Origin: Actinomycetota bacterium
GTDB taxonomy: Bacteria > Actinomycetota > Acidimicrobiia > Acidimicrobiales > AC-25
Length of the DNA stretch: 6,577 nucleotides
Reading direction: 5' to 3'
Assembly: GCA_005888395.1 (NCBI GenBank)
Contig: VAXF01000139.1
Span: 1 to 6,577, forward strand
The notes under the pieces were generated by a model, which did not search any database, was not told the DNA's origin, and worked only from the letters and a program-made list of their open reading frames with translations. Shown piece by piece: positions 1-5,137 of this stretch; the first letter of the stretch is position 1, and each line of letters begins with the position of its first letter. A program made the translations under genes and the position numbers.

Positions 1-102
1 AGAGGAGTGGTGCACAGCGGTGACCTCGTCGCAGTGCTGGTGGGCTCGCCTTCCGACCCCGACCCGGCGACCGACACGCTGCGACTGGTTCGCGTCCATT
101 GA
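1..102 (+). CDS. pyk: Pyruvate kinase, C-terminal end (partial)
   Basis: Reading frame 1 is open from the left edge to a TGA at 100-102 and gives 33 residues, beginning RGVVHSGDLVAVLVGSPSDP and ending TLRLVRVH. The pattern of a short helix, then GDLV followed by a hydrophobic strand (VAVLVGSP), a loop, and a final strand ending in RV is how pyruvate kinases finish: the C-terminal domain usually ends as GDLVVIVAG, a glycine-rich loop, then TNxIRVHRV. Pyruvate kinase converts phosphoenolpyruvate and ADP to pyruvate and ATP in the last step of glycolysis, in the cytosol. The catalytic barrel lies outside the window, so the call rests on one short segment. The stop overlaps the start of the next gene as TTGA, which supports both gene ends. 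Another protein ending in a similar alpha/beta fold cannot be excluded. Confidence 0.68.
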   Translation, partial: RGVVHSGDLVAVLVGSPSDPDPATDTLRLVRVH

Positions 103-728
103 CCGCCGACGGGCGGTTCCCGCCCGGCTTCTTCGACCGGGCCGATCCCTCGCCCGATCCGATGTTCTACTCCTGGCCGCGGCTGGTGACCCACATCGAC
201 GACGACGCCATCGCCGCGGTCGGCGAGCTCTACGAGGAGCTCCGCATCGACGGCGACGTCCTCGACCTCATGGGCTCGTGGGTGTCCCACTTCCGGCGTG
301 CGCCCGTGCGGCTCACCGTGCTCGGTATGAACAAGGCCGAGCTGTCCGCCAACCCCCAGGCCGCCGCGACCGTCGTCCACGACCTCAATGCCGAGCCCCG
401 GCTGCCGTTCGAGGACCGGTCGTTCGACGCGGTCGTGTGCTGTGTGTCGGTCGACTACCTGGTGCGGCCGGTCGAGGTGTTCCGGGACGTGGCCCGAGTC
501 GTGCGACCGGGTGGGCCGTTCGTGTGCACGTTCTCGAACCGCTGCTTCCCGACCAAGGCCGTCCGTGGCTGGCTCTCCAGCAGCGACGAGCAGCGGGCCC
601 GCATCGTCGCCGAGTACTTCCGCCGGGCGGGGAGCTGGGCCGAGCCGGTGGTCGAGTGCCGGGCGCCGGCCTACCGGGGACGCGACCCCCTCTTCGCGGT
701 GTGGGCCGTCAGACCGCCGGCCTCTTAG
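99..728 (+). CDS. SAM-dependent methyltransferase, class I fold (DLMxSWVSH type)
   Basis: This 209-residue cytosolic protein is a probable S-adenosylmethionine-dependent methyltransferase of unknown substrate. The usual glycine-rich motif I (DxGxGxG) is replaced by VLDLMGSWVSH at residues 54-64. Other landmarks fit the class I fold: a GMN segment at 76-78, HDLN at 94-97, the strand FDAVVCCVSVDYL at 109-121, the post-motif RPGG at 136-139, and FSNRCFPTKA at 145-154. From family knowledge, a group of bacterial methyltransferase-like proteins shares the DLMSSWVSH signature, the N-terminal FYxxPRxVxHID segment (here residues 23-34) and the FPTKA segment, so the protein looks intact at both ends. 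TTG at 99 is the only start codon in this frame between the upstream stop (21-23) and the conserved region. It has no clear Shine-Dalgarno, but it overlaps the preceding TGA by four bases, which suggests translational coupling. Whether it really methylates anything is unknown. Confidence 0.87.
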   Translation: MTADGRFPPGFFDRADPSPDPMFYSWPRLVTHIDDDAIAAVGELYEELRIDGDVLDLMGSWVSHFRRAPVRLTVLGMNKAELSANPQAAATVVHDLNAEPRLPFEDRSFDAVVCCVSVDYLVRPVEVFRDVARVVRPGGPFVCTFSNRCFPTKAVRGWLSSSDEQRARIVAEYFRRAGSWAEPVVECRAPAYRGRDPLFAVWAVRPPAS

Positions 729-912
729 CTGAGTGGCCGGCCCACCGAGCCCGGCCGGCGGCCCGGTCGATCGTTGTCCGGGTTGCACGGCACCCGTCGA
801 GCGCGGTCGCGTCCGCCGCCACGGATCCGTCGAGCGGTTCAGCTGCCTCGGCTGCGGGCTCCAGCTCGTCCGCCGCGGTGGAGAGCCCTGGCGGGCCATC
901 CGAGGTTGAAGG
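729..912. other. Convergent intergenic gap with weak inverted repeats
   Basis: No supported gene lies in these 184 bases between two converging genes. The best hairpin is GGCCGG (735-740) pairing with CCGGCC (751-756) across a 10-nt loop, a weak candidate for the end of the methyltransferase transcript. There is also a perfect 10-bp palindrome, ACGGATCCGT, at 821-830, and the direct repeat CCGTCGAGCG at 794-803 and 827-836, 33 bases apart. Open frames crossing the gap have low-complexity Ala/Ser/Pro-rich translations and resemble nothing I know. Confidence 0.5.
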
Positions 913-1278
913 TCACGGCGCGAAGCTGGAGCGGCACTGGATGAGCCAGCGGCCGTCCTGCTCGACGACGACGTAGACGGCCGGGTAGACGCCGATGACC
1001 GACCGGTCGGCGCGGTAGCGCGTGAACTGCACGTCGAGGTGGACCTTGCCGTCGCCGACGTGGATGACACGGCGGTGGTCCCATTCGCTGTGGTCCCAAC
1101 CCGTGCGGGCCCGTAGCACGGGGATCGCCTGCTCCATCGCCGCCAGGCCCTCGTCGATCGTCTGCCAGATCCGCACCTGGCCGCTGGCCAGGCGGATGTG
1201 CGGGTAGGCCAGCGTCGCCGCGTGAGCCGGAACGTCGGCTGCGTTGAAGGTCGCCAGGAACTGCTCGGTCACCGCCAT
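913..1278 (-). CDS. NTF2/SnoaL-like small protein
   Basis: This 121-residue protein probably has the cone-shaped alpha+beta fold of the NTF2/SnoaL superfamily, whose members include polyketide cyclases, ketosteroid isomerases, ring-hydroxylase small subunits and many uncharacterised proteins. Visible features are an N-terminal helix (TEQFLATFNAADV), the segment YPHIRLASGQVRIW at 25-38, WDHSEWDHRR at 61-70, then three strands (KVHLDVQFTRY at 78-88, VIGVYPAVYVVVEQDGRW at 94-111, LIQCRSSFA at the end). No catalytic residues can be assigned with confidence. The ATG at 1278 is taken as start. An in-frame GTG at 1311 adds 11 residues (ending GAVAGA) and would lengthen the first helix, as in many homologues; neither start has a good Shine-Dalgarno. 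The frame stays open on this strand through the whole neighbouring dipeptidase gene, but that extension is an antisense shadow. It is divergent from the dipeptidase-oxygenase pair, so shared regulation is possible. The substrate is unknown. Confidence 0.82.
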   Translation of the reverse strand: MAVTEQFLATFNAADVPAHAATLAYPHIRLASGQVRIWQTIDEGLAAMEQAIPVLRARTGWDHSEWDHRRVIHVGDGKVHLDVQFTRYRADRSVIGVYPAVYVVVEQDGRWLIQCRSSFAP

Positions 1279-1356
1279 CGCGCCGGCTACGGCGCCTTGG
1301 TCGTCGAGCACGGCACCACACTGGCCACCCGGCCACGGGCTTGGCAAGGTGGCGAC
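1279..1356. promoter_or_regulatory. Divergent intergenic region (probable promoters)
   Basis: The NTF2-like gene (reading left) and the dipeptidase gene (reading right) start on either side of this 78-bp stretch, which shrinks to 45 bp if the NTF2-like gene starts at the GTG at 1311. Any promoters for both genes should lie here or overlap their ends. I could not identify convincing -35/-10 hexamers or an operator palindrome, so the call is positional. Confidence 0.4.
1346..1352 (+). promoter_or_regulatory. Ribosome binding site deciding the dipeptidase start
   Basis: AAGGTGG lies just upstream of the GTG at 1357, with its AAGG core seven bases from the start codon. It supports the GTG rather than the longer frame that opens at 1198, whose extra 53 residues overlap the divergent NTF2-like gene and show no family similarity. 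Confidence 0.65.
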
Positions 1357-2385
1357 GTGACGACGCTCCCGGCGGCCGGGCTCCACGCCGACGCGCTGGT
1401 GGTCGACACGCACGTCCACGGCCCGCGGTTCGTCCCCCAGCCGTTCCGCTCGCTCTATCGGCTGGTCAACCGACGAACGATGCCCGCCGACCTCGGCTTC
1501 GACGTGCTCGCCGCGTCGGGAGTCGACGTGGTCGTGGGCACCGCCGTCGGCGACCCGGTCGTGACCCGCTGGTACGGGCGGGACGCGTGGCACGCGGTGC
1601 TCACCCAGATCGACCAGCTGGTCGCCGAGATCATGTCCGTCGGTGGGTCGGTCGCGCTCGACGTCGCCGCGGTCCGCGCCGCTCACACCACCGGGCGGCC
1701 GTCGCTCGTCCTCGGCCTCGAGGGCGCCGACGCCATCGGGTCCGACCTCGACCGCCTCGACGAGCTGCACCGCCTCGGCGTCCGCACGATCATCCCCGTC
1801 CACCTGGGGGACAACCCGATCGGCACGACTTCGCTGCCGTGGCAGCGGTATGTCGGTCCGTTGCCCGTCCGCCGATCCCGACGGCTCGGCCTGAGCTCGT
1901 TCGGCCGTTCGTTCGTCGAGCGGGCGAACCGCCTCGGCATCATCGTCGACGTGTCCCACGCGGATCCGACCACCACGATGGCGATCGTCGAGGCCAGCAC
2001 CGCGCCCGTGATGGCGTCCCACAGCGGCGCGCGGGCCTGCGACGATTTCGCCAGGTACGTGACCGACGAGGAGGCACGTGCCATCGCCGGCACCGGCGGC
2101 GTCATCGGGCTGTGGCCGTACTTCCACCGGGGGCGCGGCGTGCGCTCGCTGGACACACTGCTCGGCCACGCCCGCCACCTGGTCGACCTCGTCGGCGCGC
2201 GCCATCTCTGCATCGGCACCGACATGAACGGTGTTCCGGGCCTGATGGACGGGTACCGGGGCGAAGCCGACCTGAGCGTGATCACCGAGGGCTTGCTCCG
2301 GATCGGGTTGGCCGAAGCCGACGTGCGCGCGATCCTCGGCGAGAGCTTCCTCCGGGTCCTGGAGGCGGTGACGGGTCATGAGTAG
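1357..2385 (+). CDS. M19-family zinc dipeptidase (membrane dipeptidase-like)
   Basis: This 342-residue protein belongs to peptidase family M19, binuclear-zinc TIM-barrel enzymes that hydrolyse dipeptides and related amides. The metal-site pattern can be followed: VVDTHVHG (H19, H21), the bridging glutamate in LGLEGAD (E122), VDVSHAD (H201), ASHSGARAC (H222) and GTDMNG (D289). Their spacing closely matches the human enzyme, whose ligands are numbered about 20, 22, 125, 198, 219 and 288. One deviation is that the first motif is H-x-H where M19 enzymes normally have H-x-D, and the late motif reads GTDMNG instead of GSDxDG. Length is normal for soluble bacterial members. There is no signal peptide or membrane anchor, so it should be cytosolic. 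The GTG start has a good ribosome binding site. The gene ends 29 bp before the Rieske oxygenase on the same strand, probably in one operon. The natural substrate is unknown. Confidence 0.9.
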   Translation: MTTLPAAGLHADALVVDTHVHGPRFVPQPFRSLYRLVNRRTMPADLGFDVLAASGVDVVVGTAVGDPVVTRWYGRDAWHAVLTQIDQLVAEIMSVGGSVALDVAAVRAAHTTGRPSLVLGLEGADAIGSDLDRLDELHRLGVRTIIPVHLGDNPIGTTSLPWQRYVGPLPVRRSRRLGLSSFGRSFVERANRLGIIVDVSHADPTTTMAIVEASTAPVMASHSGARACDDFARYVTDEEARAIAGTGGVIGLWPYFHRGRGVRSLDTLLGHARHLVDLVGARHLCIGTDMNGVPGLMDGYRGEADLSVITEGLLRIGLAEADVRAILGESFLRVLEAVTGHE

Positions 2386-2400
2386 CGATCGAGCGAGTGG

Positions 2401-2408
2401 GAGAGGAG
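2401..2408 (+). promoter_or_regulatory. Ribosome binding site deciding the oxygenase start
   Basis: GAGAGGAG ends six bases before the ATG at 2415, an excellent Shine-Dalgarno. It argues for this ATG over the in-frame GTG at 2397, which would place the purine-rich stretch inside the coding sequence. Confidence 0.75.
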
Positions 2409-2414
2409 TTCCCC

Positions 2415-3503
2415 ATGGGTGACGACGGTGACAGCGGTCGGTACTCGGTCGCGTTCCCCCGCCGGTGGTGGTACCCGACGTGCCGGTCGTCGGAGCTGAC
2501 GCGGCGACCTCGGGCGGTGACCCTCATGGACCTCCCGTTGGTGCTGTTCCGCGACGGCGGTGGCCGGGCCCGCGCCCTCACCGACCGGTGCCCCCATCGC
2601 AACGCCCCGCTGTCGCTCGGTACCGTCCACACCGACGGCTGCCTGGAGTGCGCGTACCACGGCTGGCGATTCGACGGCGACGGCCGCTGCCGGGCCGTGC
2701 CGGGGCGCACCACCGGTGACGCCGCCGCGCCGGCCAGGGACGCGCCGGGCCACGCCACCAGGGAGCAGGACGGCTTCGTCTGGGTCTGGGGCGACGGCGC
2801 CGTCCCTCCTGCCGGTGACCCGTTCGCCCTGCCCGAGCTCACCGAGCGGGGCGCTGGTGAGGTCGTGTTCCCGTGCGACCTCGACTGCACGCTGCACGCC
2901 GCCTTGGAGAACTCCCTCGACGTCCCGCACACCGCGTTCCTCCACCGAGGCCTGTTCCGCGGCGGCGAGCCGACCGAGATCGTGGCCGTGCGCGACGAGG
3001 TGCCCGGAGGCGTCGAGGTGCAGTACCTGGGCGAGCCGATCGGCTTCGGTCCGGTGCGGCGCCGGCCCGGCAGCGGACTCACGTTCGACCACTGGGACCG
3101 CTTCTTCCTGCCGTCGATCGCCCAGATCGAGTATCGGGTGCCCGGGTGGCTGCGGATCGTGAACACGATCCTCCACCTCCCGCTGTCGCCGTTCAGGACT
3201 CGGGCATGGTTCGTCGTCCGGTTCTGGACCCGCGCGCCGGCGTCGGTGGTGCGGCCCGTCGTGCTTGCCCGGGGCCGCCAGATCCTGCGTCAGGACGCCA
3301 GGATCCTGGCCGCCCAGAACGAGAACGTGCGCCGCTTCGGCGGCGAGCGCTACGCGTCCACCGAGCTCGACCTGATCGGCAACGCCATCTGGCTCCTGCT
3401 GCGCCGGGCCGTGCAGGCGGAGCGCGACGGTGGACCGGCCGCCACACCCGGGCAGGCCGAGGAGCCCGCGCTGTCCCACACGTCGGTGACCTTCACGGTG
3501 TAG
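2415..3503 (+). CDS. Rieske [2Fe-2S] non-heme iron oxygenase, catalytic subunit
   Basis: This 362-residue protein is a Rieske-type oxygenase, which uses electrons from a reductase to activate O2 at a mononuclear iron for hydroxylation, demethylation or similar chemistry. The Rieske cluster ligands are C59 and H61 (CPHRNAPLS) and C79 and H82 (CAYHGWRFD), 17 residues apart. The catalytic iron site follows as E165-N-S-L-D169-V-P-H172-T-A-F-L-H177, the standard two-histidine motif with the bridging aspartate. D294, in LRQDARILAAQNENVRRFG, is the likely third iron ligand. Residues 314-333 (ASTELDLIGNAIWLLLRR) and the absence of a small-subunit gene recall the pheophorbide a oxygenase/vanillate demethylase/KshA type rather than dioxygenases with a beta subunit. 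No ferredoxin or reductase gene is nearby, so electrons must come from elsewhere. It probably shares a transcript with the dipeptidase 29 bp upstream. The substrate cannot be inferred. Confidence 0.92.
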   Translation: MGDDGDSGRYSVAFPRRWWYPTCRSSELTRRPRAVTLMDLPLVLFRDGGGRARALTDRCPHRNAPLSLGTVHTDGCLECAYHGWRFDGDGRCRAVPGRTTGDAAAPARDAPGHATREQDGFVWVWGDGAVPPAGDPFALPELTERGAGEVVFPCDLDCTLHAALENSLDVPHTAFLHRGLFRGGEPTEIVAVRDEVPGGVEVQYLGEPIGFGPVRRRPGSGLTFDHWDRFFLPSIAQIEYRVPGWLRIVNTILHLPLSPFRTRAWFVVRFWTRAPASVVRPVVLARGRQILRQDARILAAQNENVRRFGGERYASTELDLIGNAIWLLLRRAVQAERDGGPAATPGQAEEPALSHTSVTFTV

Positions 3504-3571
3504 CGCGCCCGATGCGGACAGGGCGTGGGCACGCACGGCGTCGATGACCCGTTCGGATCGGGGGAGGAAGG

Positions 3572-3793
3572 GGTACCGTCCGATGCCTCGACCTCGACGA
3601 CGAAGGTCCCCAGCGCGCCGATCCCCCACGACGTCCGCGAGGCCCGGTACTCCGGCCAACCCGACATAGGGTTGGCGATCTTGGTGTCGGTGATCCAGTG
3701 TCCGGCCGGCTGCCGGTGGTAGTCGGCCCCCGCGTCGGCGACCGGGACCAGCGCCCGCACCGCGAGCACCCGAGGCCCGTTCCTGCTCGGCAT
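3572..3793 (-). pseudogene. L-rhamnonate/L-fuconate dehydratase-like N-terminal fragment (truncated enolase-superfamily gene)
   Basis: From the ATG at 3793, about 74 residues match the start of L-rhamnonate dehydratase-like proteins: GADYHRQPAGHWI (22-34), IANPMSGWPEYRASRTSWGI (39-58), then LGTFVVEVEASDGT (61-74). E. coli RhmD has the same order ([43 protein letters not shown]). Full-length members have about 390-400 residues and continue with a TGG-type loop, a second half of the capping domain and the catalytic barrel. Here similarity stops abruptly at about 3572. The same frame then runs to a stop at 3350 through Pro/Ser-rich sequence antisense to the end of the oxygenase gene. Neither of the other two minus-strand frames resumes the family. 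All metal ligands and acid/base residues are therefore lost, so it should be inactive. It is most likely the relic of a sugar-acid catabolic gene cut by deletion. No strong Shine-Dalgarno is seen. Confidence 0.75.
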
Positions 3794-3823
3794 CGCGTCA
3801 CGTTACGGGTCGGGACAGCAGCG

Positions 3824-4858
3824 ATGCTGGCGCTGATCGCGACCGCGGCGGGGTGCCGGCATCCCGCTGCTGTCGTCGTGGCTCGCTCCCGGCCCGTCAC
3901 CTACCGCATCCTCTACGAGGTCGACCAGCCGTCGTCGAGGCCCCCGTCGGTCCGGTGGGAGGTGCTCACGGTGCGTCGGCCGTTCACCGCCCGCAAGGCG
4001 TCGTTCGCCGACCGTCCCACCGGCCAGCGCCCGGACGCCGGCACCCTCGCCACGCTCGACCGGCTCTACAGCATCCAGCCCGGGGGCGCCCTCCACGAGG
4101 TGGCCGGGCGACAGCCCGGCCCGCCCACCGGCGACCAGGCGCTGGGCCCCGAGCGGCGGGCGGCGGTCGCGCGGCGCATGGCCCGGCCCGCAGGGACGCG
4201 GGTCGTCGCCGGCCGCCGCTGCCGCGACTACCGGTTCCTGGAGCCGCCCGCCGGACCGATCAAGGCGCTCGCCGGGCGGGACCACGACCTCCTCTGCATC
4301 GACGAGGCCGGCCTGGTGCTGCGCGAGGCGTGGACGATGCGCGGCCACGTCGCCCTCCGCCGGCGCGCCGAGCGGGTCGAGGTCGACCCGCCCATCGCCG
4401 GGGAGGAGTTGGACGCGACGGGCGCGGCCCCACCGCCGACCCCGACCGCCGTTCCCACGGCCGGGCCCACCGCCGGAGACGACAGCTTCCTTCCCGCGCC
4501 GGCGGCGCCGGCCGGCTTCACCCAGGCCGCGGTCGACCGGTTCTCGCTGCCGGGACCTCAGCAGCAGCCGGGCGAGCCGCCCCCCGTGCTCTACACGTCA
4601 ACCGTGTGGGCGTTCGCGCGTGGCCCGGACGCGGTCACAGTCGAGGCCGGCTCGACGCCGTCGGGCAACCTGCCGTGGAACGAGGCCGACGCGTCCGAGC
4701 CCGCCTCGCTACCCGTCGGCCCGGCCCACTCGGTCCTGCGCAGCGACGGGCCCGAGCTCCGGGTCGACCTCGGCGGCGGCCGCTGGCTGCGCGTCCGCGG
4801 CACCCTGTCACCCGAGCAGCTCGAGACCTACGCGCGCACGTTGCGGAAGCCGACGTGA
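3824..4858 (+). CDS. Putative two-domain secreted lipoprotein, unknown function
   Basis: The product is 344 residues from the ATG at 3824. It opens with a hydrophobic stretch, MLALIATAAGC, whose cysteine (C11) could be a lipobox cysteine (A-A-G-C; position -3 is Ala rather than the favoured Leu). Residues 25-60 (VTYRILYEV, then WEVLTVRRPF) look like the beginning of a LolA/RseB-like beta-rich domain. This domain also has a possible disulfide pair, C133 (RRCRDYRF) and C158 (DLLCIDEAGLVLREAW). A Pro/Thr/Ala linker spans about 200-230. A second domain follows (VLYTSTVWAF at 255-264, GGGRWLRVRGTLSPEQL at 317-333), ending in a helix, as in some anti-sigma-factor or DUF4367-like C-terminal domains. 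The start is uncertain: the hydrophobic stretch from this ATG is short and has no basic n-region, while in-frame GTGs near 3698 and 3713 would include Arg-rich sequence that overlaps the divergent dehydratase remnant. I do not recognise a specific function. Confidence 0.7.
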   Translation: MLALIATAAGCRHPAAVVVARSRPVTYRILYEVDQPSSRPPSVRWEVLTVRRPFTARKASFADRPTGQRPDAGTLATLDRLYSIQPGGALHEVAGRQPGPPTGDQALGPERRAAVARRMARPAGTRVVAGRRCRDYRFLEPPAGPIKALAGRDHDLLCIDEAGLVLREAWTMRGHVALRRRAERVEVDPPIAGEELDATGAAPPPTPTAVPTAGPTAGDDSFLPAPAAPAGFTQAAVDRFSLPGPQQQPGEPPPVLYTSTVWAFARGPDAVTVEAGSTPSGNLPWNEADASEPASLPVGPAHSVLRSDGPELRVDLGGGRWLRVRGTLSPEQLETYARTLRKPT

Positions 4859-4874
4859 GCCGCAACCAGCGGCT
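4858..4874 (+). terminator. Small stem-loop at the lipoprotein stop codon
   Basis: AGCCGC pairs with GCGGCT around the loop AACCA, starting on the last base of the TGA stop. With six pairs and no following T-run it is at best a weak terminator or a 3'-end stabiliser. Confidence 0.3.
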
Positions 4875-4938
4875 ACACCTGGCTGGCTGCCCTCGCATCG
4901 CTGAACCGACTGCCGGTGGGCTAGTCAGTGCCCCGTGA

Positions 4939-4962
4939 CCACAAACCTGTATGTGGTTGTGG
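4939..4962. repeat. Hairpin: CCACAAACC / GGTTGTGG
   Basis: The left arm (4939-4947) pairs with the right arm (4955-4962) over eight base pairs with one bulged A, around a seven-base loop. It is the first and most AT-rich member of the hairpin series filling the gap between the lipoprotein and ABC ATPase genes. Confidence 0.5.
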
Positions 4963-4969
4963 GAGGTGC

Positions 4970-5002
4970 CCGAGGGGGGCGGCTCCCGCCGGCCCCCCTC
5001 GG
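4970..5002. repeat. Very stable GC hairpin
   Basis: CCGAGGGGGG (4970-4979) pairs perfectly with CCCCCCTCGG (4993-5002). CGGC (4980-4983) then pairs with GCCG (4988-4991), leaving one bulged G at 4992 and a TCCC loop. That makes fourteen nearly all-GC pairs. It could act as a factor-independent terminator without a U-tract on either strand, or be a stem of a structured RNA. Confidence 0.6.
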
Positions 5003-5003
5003 C

Positions 5004-5035
5004 CTGGTCGGATCCGGCTTCGCCGGTCCGACCAG
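5004..5035. repeat. Long hairpin abutting the previous one
   Basis: CTGGTCGGA (5004-5012) pairs with TCCGACCAG (5027-5035). After a bulged T at 5013, CCGGC (5014-5018) pairs with GCCGG (5022-5026) around a TTC triloop. The fourteen base pairs begin two bases after the end of the preceding hairpin. Confidence 0.6.
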
Positions 5036-5046
5036 CGACAACGAGC

Positions 5047-5093
5047 GCGGCCGAAGGCCGCACGACAGGCGAGCCGACGGCCCGTCAGGGCCG
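5047..5093. repeat. Two short GC hairpins
   Basis: GCGGCC (5047-5052) pairs with GGCCGC (5056-5061) around GAA, and CGGCCC (5078-5083) pairs with GGGCCG (5088-5093) around GTCA. Read on the minus strand, each is followed by a similar spacer: GCTCGTTGTCG after the first, and GGCTCGCCTGTCG within the spacer after the second. This gives a repeated hairpin-plus-spacer pattern. Confidence 0.5.
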
Positions 5094-5104
5094 AGGCGAG
5101 CAAC

Positions 5105-5133
5105 TCGACCGGGAACCTCTGGTTCCCGGTCGA
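5105..5133 (-). terminator. Perfect 13-bp stem-loop after the ABC ATPase gene
   Basis: TCGACCGGGAACC (5105-5117) and GGTTCCCGGTCGA (5121-5133) are perfect inverted repeats around a three-base loop. The stem starts five bases beyond the TAG stop of the ABC ATPase gene on the minus strand. No T-run follows, as is common for actinobacterial intrinsic terminators. Because it is symmetric it could also stop transcription arriving from the left. Confidence 0.75.
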
Positions 5134-5137
5134 AGGG

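Noticed and set aside
821..830. 10-bp palindrome ACGGATCCGT as an operator
   Set aside because: It sits in a convergent gap behind two genes, not in front of any, and short palindromes are expected by chance.
20..976. Plus-strand open frame across the methyltransferase and the following gap
   Set aside because: It is Arg/Pro/Ala-rich and out of frame with the recognisable methyltransferase.
913..2379. Long minus-strand open frame antisense to the whole dipeptidase gene, giving a 488-residue translation
   Set aside because: Only its last ~121 residues look like a protein family (NTF2-like). The rest is Asp/Arg/Gly-rich sequence mirroring the codon bias of the dipeptidase gene, as expected for high-GC antisense frames.
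2376..3659. Minus-strand open frame of 427 residues antisense to the oxygenase gene
   Set aside because: It is low-complexity and rich in Arg/Gly/Pro/Ala with no motif, while the plus strand has a complete Rieske oxygenase with all ligands. The short piece FLPRSERVIDAVRAHALSAS near 3504-3571 looked protein-like, but I could not assign it.
4970..5002. 6C RNA motif
   Set aside because: Known actinobacterial 6C RNAs have runs of C in the hairpin loops; here the C-run is in the stem and paired with a G-run.
4930..5133. CRISPR array, or guide RNA of an insertion-sequence nuclease
   Set aside because: The hairpin units differ in sequence and length, there are no regular direct repeats with unique spacers, and no cas, tnpA or tnpB gene lies in the window.
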